Source: JBEKIK01 sp050013075
GTDB lineage: Bacteria; Planctomycetota; Planctomycetia; Pirellulales; Thermoguttaceae
Direction: 5' to 3'
Assembly: GCA_050013075.1 (NCBI GenBank)
Contig: JBEKFZ010000005.1
Location: 1-64,000 of the forward strand
DNA: 64,000 nt
Numbering within the stretch: the first letter of the stretch is position 1; every line of letters begins with the position of its first letter. This document shows positions 45,590 through 54,853 of the stretch, piece by piece. The position numbers and the translations under genes were made by a program. The notes under the pieces were generated by a model. It had not been told where the DNA came from, made no database searches, and worked only from the letters and a program-made list of their open reading frames with translations.

Positions 45590-46867
45590 CTATGTGGCAT
45601 CTTCGACAGGAGATTCGTCCACAGTAATGTCCAGATCTTCAACATCAATTTGACCAGAAATTAACTTGGGTAAGAGAAGGTCACGGGTGGTGCAGAGATT
45701 TTCATTCTTATTTGCGAGTGTAAAGACATGCTTAAATAATGGCCCCATAAGCAAGGCGAATAATTCCATGACCTTCGATTCAGGTTGAGCAATAAAATAC
45801 TTTTTGAAACAATCTTCTTGAACACGCTGCCTTCCAGTTGCTCCACTCATGCTTTTAATGGCATTACCTCTGAACTCATCCAAGCGAGCCATAAGATACA
45901 CATATTCTGGGCAGACTGTTCTTGATCGCAACACGATAAACTCGGTTGAACCAAATGCCACATCCCTATCAGAAGGTAAGAATTGAACGAAAGCCGTTTT
46001 CCCATTCTCTAAGCAAGGAGTAATTCGAGCAAAAAGAGTATCGCCATTTTTAAATTTAGAGCCACTGTTTCCCGTCCGCATTTCGATTTCAGATTCATCA
46101 ATCAACATTGTGTTGTGTGGTACAGCACCCATTGATACAAATGGTTTTTCTCCTTCTCTGGGCACTGTCGTCCTGGGATTGATAAAAACGGCGTCCTCAA
46201 CATTGACAACCTCCCACCCCTCGGGAATCTTTCCCAACGGCGAATCGACCATTTTCACCTTTTCATGACCAGGAAAACGGAAGTTGACGAACCTCTCCCG
46301 ATAGATCGCCTGAGCCATTTCTTCAAGGATTGCAATGCGGCGGGTGTTGTTTTCGATCAGATCGTCGTATGCGGAAAGTATCGAGGCGATTTTACGTTGG
46401 GCGGGGAGGGGAGGAACTATAATTGGGAAATTGGAAAAGGCTGTCTTGTTGACGATTGGGGTGGCCGCTCCGCCCGCAATGCCAACAATCTCGTTTCGTA
46501 AGGTTCGGAGCAGACTATAGGCGAAGTATGGATCATGCCGTTGGGGGTTGACGATGACGCTATTGATCTGCTGATTTGTGAAACTCTCACGGCCCGTCAT
46601 GCAAATCTTGCCAATCGTCGCACCGATGCATGTAAAACAAACTGTACTCTTTAGAAGCAAAAGATTCTTCTGAGTTTCACGCCCTTCTTCTGACAGGAAG
46701 CGTTCGGTCTTTATACGAACACAGTCAAAGTCCATATCAGTTGGCGTGATGAATGGGTATACTTCTCCGAAGAGTTCTGGGTGCGTCGAAGGTGGGGTCT
46801 TCCCCGTGACCACTTTCCCGAGTTGGCCTATGGTAAGATTCTCCCATCTATCGTGATTGCGGTTCAT
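45590..46867 (-). CDS. hsdS: Type I restriction specificity subunit
   Basis: 425 residues with two target-recognition domains, each ending in a conserved coiled helix: TRD1 closes with FPIIVPPLPAQRKIASILSAYDDLIENN and TRD2 spans about residues 205-400. The first TRD opens with KVVTGKTPPSTHPELFG. It binds the bipartite DNA target; each TRD reads one half. The start overlaps the hsdM stop by 4 bp (ATGA), so translation is coupled. A half-site sequence cannot be predicted by eye. Confidence 0.93.
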   Translation of the reverse strand: MNRNHDRWENLTIGQLGKVVTGKTPPSTHPELFGEVYPFITPTDMDFDCVRIKTERFLSEEGRETQKNLLLLKSTVCFTCIGATIGKICMTGRESFTNQQINSVIVNPQRHDPYFAYSLLRTLRNEIVGIAGGAATPIVNKTAFSNFPIIVPPLPAQRKIASILSAYDDLIENNTRRIAILEEMAQAIYRERFVNFRFPGHEKVKMVDSPLGKIPEGWEVVNVEDAVFINPRTTVPREGEKPFVSMGAVPHNTMLIDESEIEMRTGNSGSKFKNGDTLFARITPCLENGKTAFVQFLPSDRDVAFGSTEFIVLRSRTVCPEYVYLMARLDEFRGNAIKSMSGATGRQRVQEDCFKKYFIAQPESKVMELFALLMGPLFKHVFTLANKNENLCTTRDLLLPKLISGQIDVEDLDITVDESPVEDAT

Positions 46868-48417
46868 CCTTCCGCCTCCAACAACTTCGCCACGTTCTCC
46901 CCAATCCGTTCCTCCAATTCCCGTGCTTCGCTGTTCAGAACTTCTAATTCCTCATTCAATTCTTCCAGCTTTTCGGCAAAAACAAATCCATCATCCTCCC
47001 GTTCGGCTACCCCGACATAACGACCAGGATTCAGACTCCATCCCTGGGCTTCAATATCCTTTAATGTTGCAACTTTGCATAATCCCGCAACATCAACGTA
47101 TTTCCCCTTTGGGAAATGTTCCTTCATCAATTTTTGGCTGCCGTTATCTGTTTCGGATTCTTCGCCACGATACAACCGCACAATATTTGCAAGAAACTCA
47201 ATCTGTTCGGGCAGGAACTCCCGATGAGCACGGTCAATCTGGTTGTAAATGTGTCTAGCATCGATGAACAGCACTTTGTCCTTGCGTGGCGTTTGTTTCT
47301 TCCCCTTGTCCAAGAACCAAAGGGTGCAAGGCAGCGTGACCGTGTAGAAAAAGTTTGGCCCAATTGAAATCATCACATCCACTGCCTGGGCTTGGAGCAG
47401 TTTTTTTCTGATCTCCATTTCAGACTGGCGTGCATCGGCTGCCGAGTTCGCCATTACAAATCCTGCCCGACCGTTGGATGCCAGGGAACTATAAAAAATC
47501 TCGATCCAAAGGTAGTTGGCATTGTCAGGCTTTGGCATTCCAAAGGGGAAGCGGGGATCGTCTTTGATTTTCTCCTTGTCCACCTTGTCTACATTAAATG
47601 GTGGATTTGCCATTACGAAGTTGAATCTGCCCACACTGCCGTGGAGATCTTCATAATAGGTATTCCCTTGTCGAATGTCGCCTGAAAGTCCATGCACGGC
47701 AAGGTTCATCCGACAAAGCCGAACGGTTTCTGCTACTCGTTCCTGACCGAAGACGGAGATTTCACTACTGGGATTCTTTTTGTGGTTGGCAACAAACCTT
47801 GCACTTTGCACGAACATACCGCCCGATCCACAAGCTGGATCAAAAATCCGTCCATGATACGGCTCGATGACTTCCACAATCAGCTTGACCAGACAGGTGG
47901 GCGTAAAAAATTCTCCTCCCTTTTGCCCTTCCGCCCTAGCGAAATTGCCGAGGAAGTATTCATAAATCTTCCCAAATGTATCGCCCTCGGCATCCATTGG
48001 GATTTGGGAAAAGTTTTTGAGCAAGGCGAAGAGAGTATCGTTTTCCAAACGATTGTAAGTCTTGGGTAGCACGTCCTTGAGTTCCTCATTCTCGGCTTCT
48101 ATTGCCTTCATGGCATCATTGATCGCCTTGCCTATATTCTCTCCCTCGGGCAAGGCCAGCAATTTTGAGAATCGAGCGGTCGGGGGTAGATACATGACCC
48201 CCTTGGCTTGATAGTCCGCTTTGCCGATGGAACGTCGTCCCGTGCTTTTCCCCGAGAGTTCCTTTTCGGCAACGCTGAATTTGTGGTCGGCGTAGCGGAG
48301 AAAGATCAGACCGAGGACAGGCACCGAGTATTCGGAAGATTTGAGTTTGGAATTTGCCCGCAATTCATCGGCGGAATCCCAAAGCCGTTTTTCAATTTCG
48401 CTGTGGTTGTTGGCCAT
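46864..48417 (-). CDS. hsdM: Type I DNA methyltransferase M subunit
   Basis: 517 residues. Motif I for S-adenosylmethionine is IFDPACGSGGMFVQSARF and motif IV is NPPFNV, marking an N6-adenine methyltransferase. N-terminal helical HsdM domain (LWDSADELRANSKLKSSEY). A C-terminal coiled segment (FAEKLEELNEELEVLNSEAREL) probably packs with HsdS. First gene of the hsd operon, preceded by the DUF4393 gene on the same strand. Confidence 0.95.
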   Translation of the reverse strand: MANNHSEIEKRLWDSADELRANSKLKSSEYSVPVLGLIFLRYADHKFSVAEKELSGKSTGRRSIGKADYQAKGVMYLPPTARFSKLLALPEGENIGKAINDAMKAIEAENEELKDVLPKTYNRLENDTLFALLKNFSQIPMDAEGDTFGKIYEYFLGNFARAEGQKGGEFFTPTCLVKLIVEVIEPYHGRIFDPACGSGGMFVQSARFVANHKKNPSSEISVFGQERVAETVRLCRMNLAVHGLSGDIRQGNTYYEDLHGSVGRFNFVMANPPFNVDKVDKEKIKDDPRFPFGMPKPDNANYLWIEIFYSSLASNGRAGFVMANSAADARQSEMEIRKKLLQAQAVDVMISIGPNFFYTVTLPCTLWFLDKGKKQTPRKDKVLFIDARHIYNQIDRAHREFLPEQIEFLANIVRLYRGEESETDNGSQKLMKEHFPKGKYVDVAGLCKVATLKDIEAQGWSLNPGRYVGVAEREDDGFVFAEKLEELNEELEVLNSEARELEERIGENVAKLLEAEG

Positions 48418-48471
48418 GGTAAAAAATGCAGAGCCATAAAATGTAAACTATTTTGTACAATGGTGCAGATT

Positions 48472-49110
48472 TTAGTCCGCTACAATATGCGTTTCCAATT
48501 TGGACTGCATCACTTTGTATTTTTCAATCTTTTCTGGATAAGGGTAGCAAGCAGTCAGAAAATCAAAAGCAAAATCTTTTAGACGACGGCCAGTAGGAGT
48601 GAAGAATCCCAATCTTTCAAGATTGTGAAAACTTATGTTTGTTTGTTCAGCAGACAATTTGGTAGCCTTTGCAATATCGCCGATTTGATTTCTTGGTTCA
48701 ATGTATTCGCCAGAAATCAAGGTGTCTAAAAACTTAACGTCTGCTGGTGCCATCGATTGCAGTATATTGACAAAGGCTATATGACAAAAAGAACTATTTT
48801 GAATAGAACTTGTAAGCATCTCAGCCCACCACTCTTGAAGATCGGGATTCTCGGCATCTCCACAATTTCTTAAAAATGGAACAACGAAGTCCCTCGGAAG
48901 TTGCCGAGATGATATTCCTCTGGCCTTGAGTTTAGCTGCCACTTTCTCAGCGATCTTCAATCGATTCTCCCATTGCCAATAGGATACTTGGTCGCCCAAC
49001 ATTTCCCAAAGTTTCTTTGTTGGAATGGAAAGTATATTTTCAATCAAGGTGCAAGCCGTGTCTAAGGGTCGTCCTAAGTGTTTGGCAATTTCTTGAATTG
49101 TATTAGGCAT
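48472..49110 (-). CDS. DUF4393 (Abi-alpha-like) protein
   Basis: 212 residues. The pattern RLKIAEKVAAKLKARGI ... LPRDFVVPFLRNCGDAENPDLQEWWAEML ... FVNILQSMAPADVKFLDTL is that of DUF4393, a family linked to abortive infection (Abi-alpha). A winged-helix-like end follows (IAKATKLSAEQTNISFHNLERLGFF). It lies 54 bp upstream of hsdM on the same strand and is likely the first gene of the same transcript, which suggests a backup or regulatory role in the restriction system. Confidence 0.75.
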   Translation of the reverse strand: MPNTIQEIAKHLGRPLDTACTLIENILSIPTKKLWEMLGDQVSYWQWENRLKIAEKVAAKLKARGISSRQLPRDFVVPFLRNCGDAENPDLQEWWAEMLTSSIQNSSFCHIAFVNILQSMAPADVKFLDTLISGEYIEPRNQIGDIAKATKLSAEQTNISFHNLERLGFFTPTGRRLKDFAFDFLTACYPYPEKIEKYKVMQSKLETHIVAD

Positions 49111-49553
49111 AATTCGAGCCCTTTTTGCCCCCTTGGGGCATCAACTATCATTCTATCCCCTACTTTCCCACAGTATTTCTCCAGCAACAGGTAGCCCGAT
49201 CAAAAAACCCCTGCACAGTAAAACAGCCATTTTACCACAATGGGGGGTGCTTGCAAGCAGTCCAATCTCTGAAAATGGCAATCTATCAGTCTAACAGGAA
49301 GGTCTCCCAATCCATGTCCAATCCCCCCTGCAAAAAGGCAGCAAAATTGTTGGCGACCATTTTACGCCATTTTCTACCGAGAGACTGCCCATAAAGTCCT
49401 CGCAAGGACCAGATTGGGATGGAGGGGGAAAAGCACTAGGAGCCGAAAAGGAACGAAATGCACAACAAACGGCTGGCAGAAATACTTTACAGTCGTATCT
49501 GCCTTTGTTATATTACGGTTTAGAGATTGTCTTCACAAAATCTGAAGCCTTAA
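49111..49553. other. Gap between the restriction operon and the PEP-CTERM leader
   Basis: No gene recognised. This region must hold divergent promoters for the hsd operon (minus) and the PEP-CTERM gene (plus), but I cannot assign boxes with confidence. Confidence 0.4.
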
Positions 49554-49662
49554 GAGGCAGCTTAGCACCCGCAAAATAGCTCGATCATCCGAGGTTCTTT
49601 ACCGGATGTGGTTGGGTGCGTTCTTTTTGTTCACGAGTTTGGTCGTGAGTCGTTGTTGCTGC
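49554..49662 (+). promoter_or_regulatory. PEP-CTERM leader element, copy 3
   Basis: GAGGCAGCTTAGCACCCG (49554-49571). GCACCC (49565-49570) pairs with GGGTGC (49614-49619). An inner hairpin CATCCG/CGGATG lies within. GTTCTTTTT follows, then a hairpin CACGA/TCGTG, and GGCAGC (49556-49561) can pair with GCTGC (49658-49662). It ends 44 nt before the start codon. Same plan as copies at 11864 and 28998. Confidence 0.6.
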
Positions 49663-49706
49663 TGTTTCAGGAGAGCAATCCAACCTTTGATAAGGGAAAC
49701 AATACG

Positions 49707-51329
49707 ATGTTGCGGAAAAACCTTTTGATGTGGAGTGTGGTGGCTTTATTTATTTTGGTAATACATTCAAAAAGTCTTGCACAGATAACAACTACTTGGA
49801 CCGGCTTGGAAGGATCGAATTGGTCTAGCACAAATTGGACGGCTGGTGAGCCAACCTCTTCTGTTCAGGCTATTCTCGACAATGGTGATACGGCAATCAT
49901 CAATCAAACAGGAGAGGCTTGCGGAACCCTTACTCTTGGTAGCACGACCATTGGAGTGGGTAAGATTGAAATTTCAGGAAACGCTCTTGGTGATGGGCAA
50001 TTGTTTACGCATGTGGATGAGAACATTGGTAATTACGGTACAGGTAATTTCAATCAGACTGCTGGAACAAATCATGTTGGCAATTACTTCAATATCGGCT
50101 ATTACTCTGGGTCCAATGGAACATATAACCTGACAGGCCCAGGACAATTAACATCGGTTGCAACCGAGTTTGTTGGTCGTTATGGCACGGGCACATTTAA
50201 CCAATCAGCAGGAACCAATACTACTCTTGTTACTATTTGGGTTGGAGCAAATTCAGGCTCTATAGGGAATTATAACCTTAGCAATACAGGTCAAGTTTCA
50301 TCTGGCTGGGAGCTAATTGGCGAGAGTGGTTTTGGAACATTTAAACAATCGGGCGGAATTAACACAATTTCCAATTATTTAGCTCTAGGCTTTGCCTACA
50401 ATGGCAATGGAACGTACAACCTTACAGGAGGTACTCTAATCCTAAACCAGATCAGAATCGGTTACGGTGCTGCAAAGTTTAACTTTGGCGGTGGAACACT
50501 CCAAGCAAACGGGACGCTCTCCACGACGTTACCGATGACACTGACAGGTGATGGGGGCGATGCGAATGTGGATACTGCTGGAAACACGGTAACATTAGAT
50601 GGCATTCTCTCCGGTACGGGCGGACTCAATAAACTGGGAGCAAACACGCTGACCCTCGGTGCCAATAACAGCTACATAGGATCTACGACGATCATGACCG
50701 GAACTCTGGTTCTTGGCAGCACCGCAACACTTACCAGCGATGTGATTAGCGTGGCAAACGGAGCATACTTCGATGTTTTGGCCGTAAGCGGTGGATATAG
50801 CTTGGGAGCGGCACAAACATTAAAAGGATCGGGAACGATTGTTGGAAATGTGACCATCAACGGCATTCATGCACCTGGCGATTCGCCTGGCGTCGAGACG
50901 GTACAGGGAAATTACAATATGCTGGGGCAACTGCAAATCGAAATTAAGGGGACCACCGCTGGCACGGGCTATGATCAGGTGCTTTTGAGCGGATCGAGTG
51001 CTTACAATGCCACGCTCGGCGGCACGCTCACGCTCAATTGGGCAGACATGAATGGCTCTACGGATTCGACCCAGCTTTGGATTCTTGAAAACGACACAGC
51101 CGGAACCCTTTCGGGCGTGTTCAGTAATTACGCCAACGGTGCATCTTTAGGCAATTACGACGGCCACGACTGGTATATTTGGTACGGGGCAGATGCCGCC
51201 ACCGGCAACCTCACCGGCGGCAATGATGTGCTTATCTCCGCAGTACCCGAACCCAGCATGATCGTCTTGTTGATGACCGCCGCATTGGGAATTGGCGTTG
51301 GCTCTTTCCAACGGAAAGGGCATAAGTAA
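49707..51329 (+). CDS. Strand-repeat (autotransporter-type) PEP-CTERM protein
   Basis: I take the ATG at 49707 because MLRKNLLMWSVVALFILVIHSKSLAQ is a signal peptide; the frame is open further up to 49608. The body is repetitive: several GTFNQSAGTN / NGTYNLTG units (~80-260), then strand repeats with GTGGLNKLGANTLTLGANNSYIG and a PGDSPGVETVQGNYNM motif. It ends with a PEP-CTERM tag (VPEPSMIVLLMTAALGIGVG, then SFQRKGHK). 540 residues. Expected fate: export and exosortase processing to form surface or matrix material. Leader copy 3 precedes it. Confidence 0.9.
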   Translation: MLRKNLLMWSVVALFILVIHSKSLAQITTTWTGLEGSNWSSTNWTAGEPTSSVQAILDNGDTAIINQTGEACGTLTLGSTTIGVGKIEISGNALGDGQLFTHVDENIGNYGTGNFNQTAGTNHVGNYFNIGYYSGSNGTYNLTGPGQLTSVATEFVGRYGTGTFNQSAGTNTTLVTIWVGANSGSIGNYNLSNTGQVSSGWELIGESGFGTFKQSGGINTISNYLALGFAYNGNGTYNLTGGTLILNQIRIGYGAAKFNFGGGTLQANGTLSTTLPMTLTGDGGDANVDTAGNTVTLDGILSGTGGLNKLGANTLTLGANNSYIGSTTIMTGTLVLGSTATLTSDVISVANGAYFDVLAVSGGYSLGAAQTLKGSGTIVGNVTINGIHAPGDSPGVETVQGNYNMLGQLQIEIKGTTAGTGYDQVLLSGSSAYNATLGGTLTLNWADMNGSTDSTQLWILENDTAGTLSGVFSNYANGASLGNYDGHDWYIWYGADAATGNLTGGNDVLISAVPEPSMIVLLMTAALGIGVGSFQRKGHK

Positions 51330-51330
51330 A

Positions 51331-51380
51331 GCAGAGCAACAACACACCCATCAGTAAACGTGTGCTGTTTGTTGGTCTGC
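51331..51380 (+). terminator. Hairpin after the PEP-CTERM gene
   Basis: GCAG..CAACAACACAC faces GTGTG..GTTTGTTG..CTGC, a long imperfect stem just after the stop at 51329. There is no long T-run, so termination strength is uncertain. Confidence 0.45.
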
Positions 51381-51411
51381 TCGTAGGAGTCTAACTGAAA
51401 GAGGGAGACCC

Positions 51412-51654
51412 ATGCTCAAGCGAAACAAACTGGAAACAGTGTTACTGAAAATTACCGACAACGAATTCAATGCCGTCTGGAAGGACGCCTATGGTGATGT
51501 CCCAAGTGGTGAGCGTTCGGATCTGATTAGGGATTTTGTGGCTGAACAATACGACGAAGAGTTGGACGGCTGTATCAAACGTGCCGAATCATTTTTAAAT
51601 CCCGTTCCAAAACCCAAGCCCAAGCCTAAAAATAGGTGGCTCTGTCCTCGCTAG
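51412..51654 (+). CDS. Unknown 80-residue acidic protein
   Basis: GGGAGA lies 4-5 nt before the ATG. The protein is acidic for ~60 residues (DNEFNAVWKDAYGDVPSGERSDLIRDF), then ends in a Pro-Lys run (NPVPKPKPKPKNRW). No family recognised. It lies ahead of the cold-shock gene on the same strand. Confidence 0.6.
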   Translation: MLKRNKLETVLLKITDNEFNAVWKDAYGDVPSGERSDLIRDFVAEQYDEELDGCIKRAESFLNPVPKPKPKPKNRWLCPR

Positions 51655-51711
51655 CCAGCACGGCTTCGTCGTGCGTATAGTCGCTCTACTTGTCTGCTTC
51701 GACCCACTTGC
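51651..51711 (+). pseudogene. Degenerate duplicate of the vanZ gene start
   Basis: CTAGCCAGCACGGCTTCGTC and the following GTGCGTATAGTCGCTC.ACTTGTCTGCTTC mirror 51990-52051, the upstream edge and first codons of the VanZ gene, with scattered changes. The two copies are about 340 bp apart, with the cold-shock gene between them. Confidence 0.5.
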
Positions 51712-51789
51712 GTAATGACACAGTAACAGTACAATTGACCAATCGACAATCGTAAGTGGGCATCAGTTCAAATAATCAGGAATTCACAA

Positions 51790-51987
51790 ATGGCTGAAGG
51801 CATCATCAAAAAGTTGACGAACAAGGGCTTTGGGTTTATCAAAACGGAGAAGGAAAAAGACCTGTTCTTCCACTCCTCCGCTCTCCAAGGCGTCAGTTTC
51901 GACGAACTGCATGAAGGACAAAAAGTATCCTACACGGAAGGGCGGAGTCCGAAAGGCCCCTGTGCCGAGAACGTGAAGCCGATATAG
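51790..51987 (+). CDS. Cold-shock domain protein
   Basis: 65 residues, one CSD barrel. RNP1 is KGFGFIK and RNP2 is LFFHSSAL, with the usual EGIIKKLTNKGFGF start and the VSYTEGRSPKGPCAENV end. It binds single-stranded RNA and DNA as a chaperone. Such genes are frequent in accessory regions and in phages. It is flanked by a duplicated vanZ start, so it may have been inserted there. Confidence 0.92.
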   Translation: MAEGIIKKLTNKGFGFIKTEKEKDLFFHSSALQGVSFDELHEGQKVSYTEGRSPKGPCAENVKPI

Positions 51988-52019
51988 TTTCGCTAGTCAG
52001 CACAGCAAGAGGTTTCATC

Positions 52020-52451
52020 GTGCGTATCGTCACTCAACTCGCCTGCTTCTGTTATTGGATACTGCTCACAGTCCTGCTCCTGGTTCCCAACCCAGCCGCA
52101 CTAGTCCACCTGCAAAGAGTCCCAACCTTTCCTTGGGGCAAATTTGGAATTCACCTGATTGCCTTCACCATCCTGAGTGTCCTGGTACATACAACTCGGT
52201 GGCCGAAACGCTCCTGGTGGCCCCTGATCGCTATTCTCGTATTGTATGGCCTTACCACGGAAACGCTGCAACTCTTCGTACCTCATCGTACCGCTCGGGT
52301 AATGGACGCCGTTGAAAACATTCTCGGAATTGCCATTGGAGCAGGAATTTATTGGCTTGCTCGACGATTGAGGGAGATATGCCTAAAGAGCAATCTTGCT
52401 GCTGGGTCAGTGAAGCACATCGCTGAAGCGGACGCAACCGATGTGCGATAA
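52020..52451 (+). CDS. VanZ-family membrane protein
   Basis: Starts at GTG 52020. Four hydrophobic segments cover about residues 5-28, 45-60, 66-86 and 99-116. The motifs FPWGKFGIHLIAFTILSVL, LYGLTTETLQLFVPHRTARVMDAVENILGI match VanZ-like proteins (the E...R..D.. loop is typical). Function in these bacteria is unknown; the founding member gives low-level teicoplanin resistance. 143 residues is normal. Confidence 0.85.
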   Translation: MRIVTQLACFCYWILLTVLLLVPNPAALVHLQRVPTFPWGKFGIHLIAFTILSVLVHTTRWPKRSWWPLIAILVLYGLTTETLQLFVPHRTARVMDAVENILGIAIGAGIYWLARRLREICLKSNLAAGSVKHIAEADATDVR

Positions 52452-52532
52452 AGTGACAGATTTGGAACGAATCCTGTCACGCCTTTCCCTCAACAGTCGG
52501 AAGGCCCGCTCTTAGTGGAATAGGAAAACATG

Positions 52533-52576
52533 AAAAAACGCCCTGCTATCACTCGATAATAAGCAGGGCGTTTTTA
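52533..52576. terminator. Bidirectional terminator between vanZ and the lipoprotein gene
   Basis: AAAAAACGCCCTGCT (52533-52548) and AGCAGGGCGTTTTT (52562-52575) form a stem with A-tract and T-tract on the two sides, so it can end transcription from both convergent genes. Confidence 0.85.
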
Positions 52577-52599
52577 TTGGCAACAATGTTGTATTGCTT

Positions 52600-52965
52600 T
52601 TAGAGTTCATCTATCAGTCTGGCCGCCGTCTTTTTGGCATCAGACTTAAGCTCTTTAACATCCGTCTTGGCCTCTTTGGTCACTTCCTTCACTGCTTCGG
52701 CTTCCACCTTTTTGGTATCGACCTTTATTTTTTCGACATCGACCCTGGCCTTCTCGGCTGTCCTATCAAGATCAACTTGGACCTTTTCGGCAGGCCCCCT
52801 ATCGTTGGTTACCCTCTCTTTCTCGATCACTTCTCTCCTGGCTTGATTTGTATCGGAGTTGAACTTGGGAGTCTTGTCCCGAGCCTCTCTGGCATCATGG
52901 CTGCGTCCACAACCAATGCAAAACAACGTCAGCCCCATCAATACAGCTAATGCAATTCCTTTCAT
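52600..52965 (-). CDS. Small coiled-coil lipoprotein
   Basis: Signal peptide with lipobox LFCIGC (cleavage before Cys ~19). The mature ~100 residues are highly charged with a Lys/Glu/Asp/Val heptad pattern (DVEKIKVDTKKVEAEAVKEV). No family recognised; it could be a periplasmic spacer. It is the only gene between the terminator and the 53-kb gap. Confidence 0.7.
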   Translation of the reverse strand: MKGIALAVLMGLTLFCIGCGRSHDAREARDKTPKFNSDTNQARREVIEKERVTNDRGPAEKVQVDLDRTAEKARVDVEKIKVDTKKVEAEAVKEVTKEAKTDVKELKSDAKKTAARLIDEL

Positions 52966-53393
52966 CGAAGAATCTCCTTTCTAGGGTTTAGTAGACTGGA
53001 CCATCCTTGGTGGAACCCATTTGATGATCTATTCACTGCCCAAAATTGTACTTTTACCAACAAGAAGACTGCAATAGCAATAATTTCTAAAATTTACTAA
53101 CCAAATAAACATCGCCGAGGATGGCCATTTCGCCGATGGTTTATGCACAAGCAAGTGTTTTCCTAAAATCTCACGAAATTTAAAGCTGGTTATCGTTGCT
53201 TGTTCTTGGACTTGGACTTAATGTTGTCTCAATATTTTGCTCGGTCTCACCTCATTTCTCAGCTACACAATGCCACTAAGGCGGGCCAGACACAGAAACA
53301 CAAGGGCGGATTGGTGCAACGAGGGATTTTGACTCGCTCCTAGCTATCGGACAGATTTGCTTTCTCCATCTGCCTCGAACTCCGCTCGGAAGA
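52966..53393. other. Gap without recognised features
   Basis: I see no gene, hairpin or repeat here that I can support. Confidence 0.4.
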
Positions 53394-53858
53394 TCAACTC
53401 AACGCCTTCCGCTTCTCCTCGATAAACTGAATATGATGAGGGATGTGACGGCTTCTTCGCTGAACTAAAGCTTCCAACGTCTGAGGCCCGACCTCCGAAT
53501 GGATGCCCCGGCGTTGGAAATCCTCGGGCTTCAGGGTGCGAAGAATCCGTGCCACTTGCTTGCGGATCAATTCGATCAGGAGGAGTTCCTCTTCGGCATT
53601 CCGCTGATGATAGGCCAACCGAGCGGCAAATATCTTCTCGTCCCCGCCGAACAGTGTCGGCTCGTTCTCGGCGATCACCCGCTTAATACGGTCAGCACCA
53701 ACGATCTCGAAGTCAGCCAAGTGGCAGATGACTTCCAAAGTGGACCATTTGCCGGGAACGGGGCGAGCAACAAGCTGCTCCTGGGTCATGCCAGCCACAG
53801 CCTGCCGTAGCAGTTGGGGGCCGGCAAGGTAGTCGTCGATAAGCATTATAGGTTCCAT
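53394..53858 (-). CDS. DinB-family four-helix protein
   Basis: I start at 53858 (GGAG 7 nt upstream; MEPIMLIDDYLAGP); the frame is open to 54041. 154 residues. The DinB fold is seen from RPVPGKWSTLEVICHLADFE and VGADRIKRVIAENEP to the C-terminal RRSRHIPHHIQFIEEKRKAL. The three metal-ligand histidines of the family are present (one in CHLAD, two in HIPHH). Usually metal-dependent small-thiol transferases; substrate unknown here. Confidence 0.85.
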   Translation of the reverse strand: MEPIMLIDDYLAGPQLLRQAVAGMTQEQLVARPVPGKWSTLEVICHLADFEIVGADRIKRVIAENEPTLFGGDEKIFAARLAYHQRNAEEELLLIELIRKQVARILRTLKPEDFQRRGIHSEVGPQTLEALVQRRSRHIPHHIQFIEEKRKALS

Positions 53859-53982
53859 TGTGTGTCTCCAAGTTAATTGCCCACTTACTAATGATACCAA
53901 CTTCCCTGCCGTTTCCAACGATGCCACTTGCCTCTCTCGGAGCTTCAGCGATAATGGCAATGCTTGGTGACACTGGGGGCGG

Positions 53983-54378
53983 TTATTCCATACTTCCCCC
54001 GTCCCACTCATGCTTTGGATCGGGATAGAAAGTAAGCCCATTCACTCGACCAGTATTCATGAGGCCAACCGTTAATATCCACCCCCCAGTGACCTTCGCA
54101 CGTCTAAAATCGAGGAGGAGGTTGGAAGTAACGAGTTGCTGGAAAACCAATTCAGTCTTCTTAGCCCCAGGCTTCTCGGGTGTAACATCGTCGGCATAAG
54201 CAACCGAAGAAAACGAAGGCGATGGTATTCGGCTGTTCTTACACAGTCTATAACCAATCATGAACAGTCCTACGACTAAGCGAGTCTCCTGTCTTATTAC
54301 GTCACCTTCGTCACCGATGTCATTACCCCAGGGGTATTTGTGCAGAATGGTGCAGGATGGTGCAAATAAGTCGGCCAA
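53983..54378 (-). CDS. Possible protein or C-terminal remnant
   Basis: 131 codons; the start is unclear. The last ~60 residues (TELVFQQLVTSNLLLDFRRA, VTGGWILTVGLMNTGRVNGL, TFYPDPKHEWDGGS) are protein-like; the first half is not convincing. It may be the end of a decayed gene. 54379-54617 upstream holds repeats of a TGACG(C/T)AA motif, no gene. Confidence 0.35.
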   Translation of the reverse strand: MADLFAPSCTILHKYPWGNDIGDEGDVIRQETRLVVGLFMIGYRLCKNSRIPSPSFSSVAYADDVTPEKPGAKKTELVFQQLVTSNLLLDFRRAKVTGGWILTVGLMNTGRVNGLTFYPDPKHEWDGGSME

Positions 54379-54617
54379 ACATGACGTAAATGAGCCCCAT
54401 GTGACGCAAGGAATTTTGGCCGTGACGCAAATCCCGTTCCAATTTCTGTGAAATGATGCAAATGACGGCAGTGACGGGCAATCCTGGCCACTCCGAACGA
54501 TTACAAAGAATTATAACAAACAGAGCGAATTTTAGGTAGATTTCGCTTGATGTTTTTCCGAAATCACGGCTCATGTGTGTATGGACAAACCAACCCCGAA
54601 TCCCAAGGAGCATACCC

Positions 54618-54746
54618 ATGTACGTAATTGAGATTACCAACGATTTGATGATGGTTTTGGATGAAGACGGCAATGGCTACGATTGCCATGAGTTGACCTC
54701 GCTTGCCGAAGCCCAGAATCAACTGAAAAAATGGAAGCATGAATAA
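54618..54746 (+). CDS. 42-residue protein
   Basis: AAGGAG lies 7 nt before the ATG. It encodes MYVIEITNDLMMVLDEDGNG, then YDCHELTSLAEAQNQLKKWKHE and TAA. Acidic with a final amphipathic helix. No family recognised. Its strand opposes the phage-like operon to the right. Confidence 0.5.
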   Translation: MYVIEITNDLMMVLDEDGNGYDCHELTSLAEAQNQLKKWKHE

Positions 54747-54753
54747 TCCTTCG

Positions 54754-54849
54754 ATTATCCCTGGGGTTGTTCTGGTAGGGCCGGATGCTGTCTATCGGAA
54801 CGTACTCGATCTTCAGCTTGGCAACGTTCGCTGGTTTCTTTTTCACCAT
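54754..54849 (-). pseudogene. N-terminal stub of a ParB/Srx-like gene
   Basis: ATG at 54849 after GGAGAT, 4 bp past the terminase stop. It encodes MVKKKPANVAKLKIEYVPID, then SIRPYQNNPRDN: the opening of a ParB-like nuclease domain, a common neighbour of phage terminases. The homology stops at about 54754 and unrelated codons follow to 54634. The rest of the gene, and the phage structural genes expected after it, are missing. Confidence 0.6.
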
Positions 54850-54853
54850 GAAT

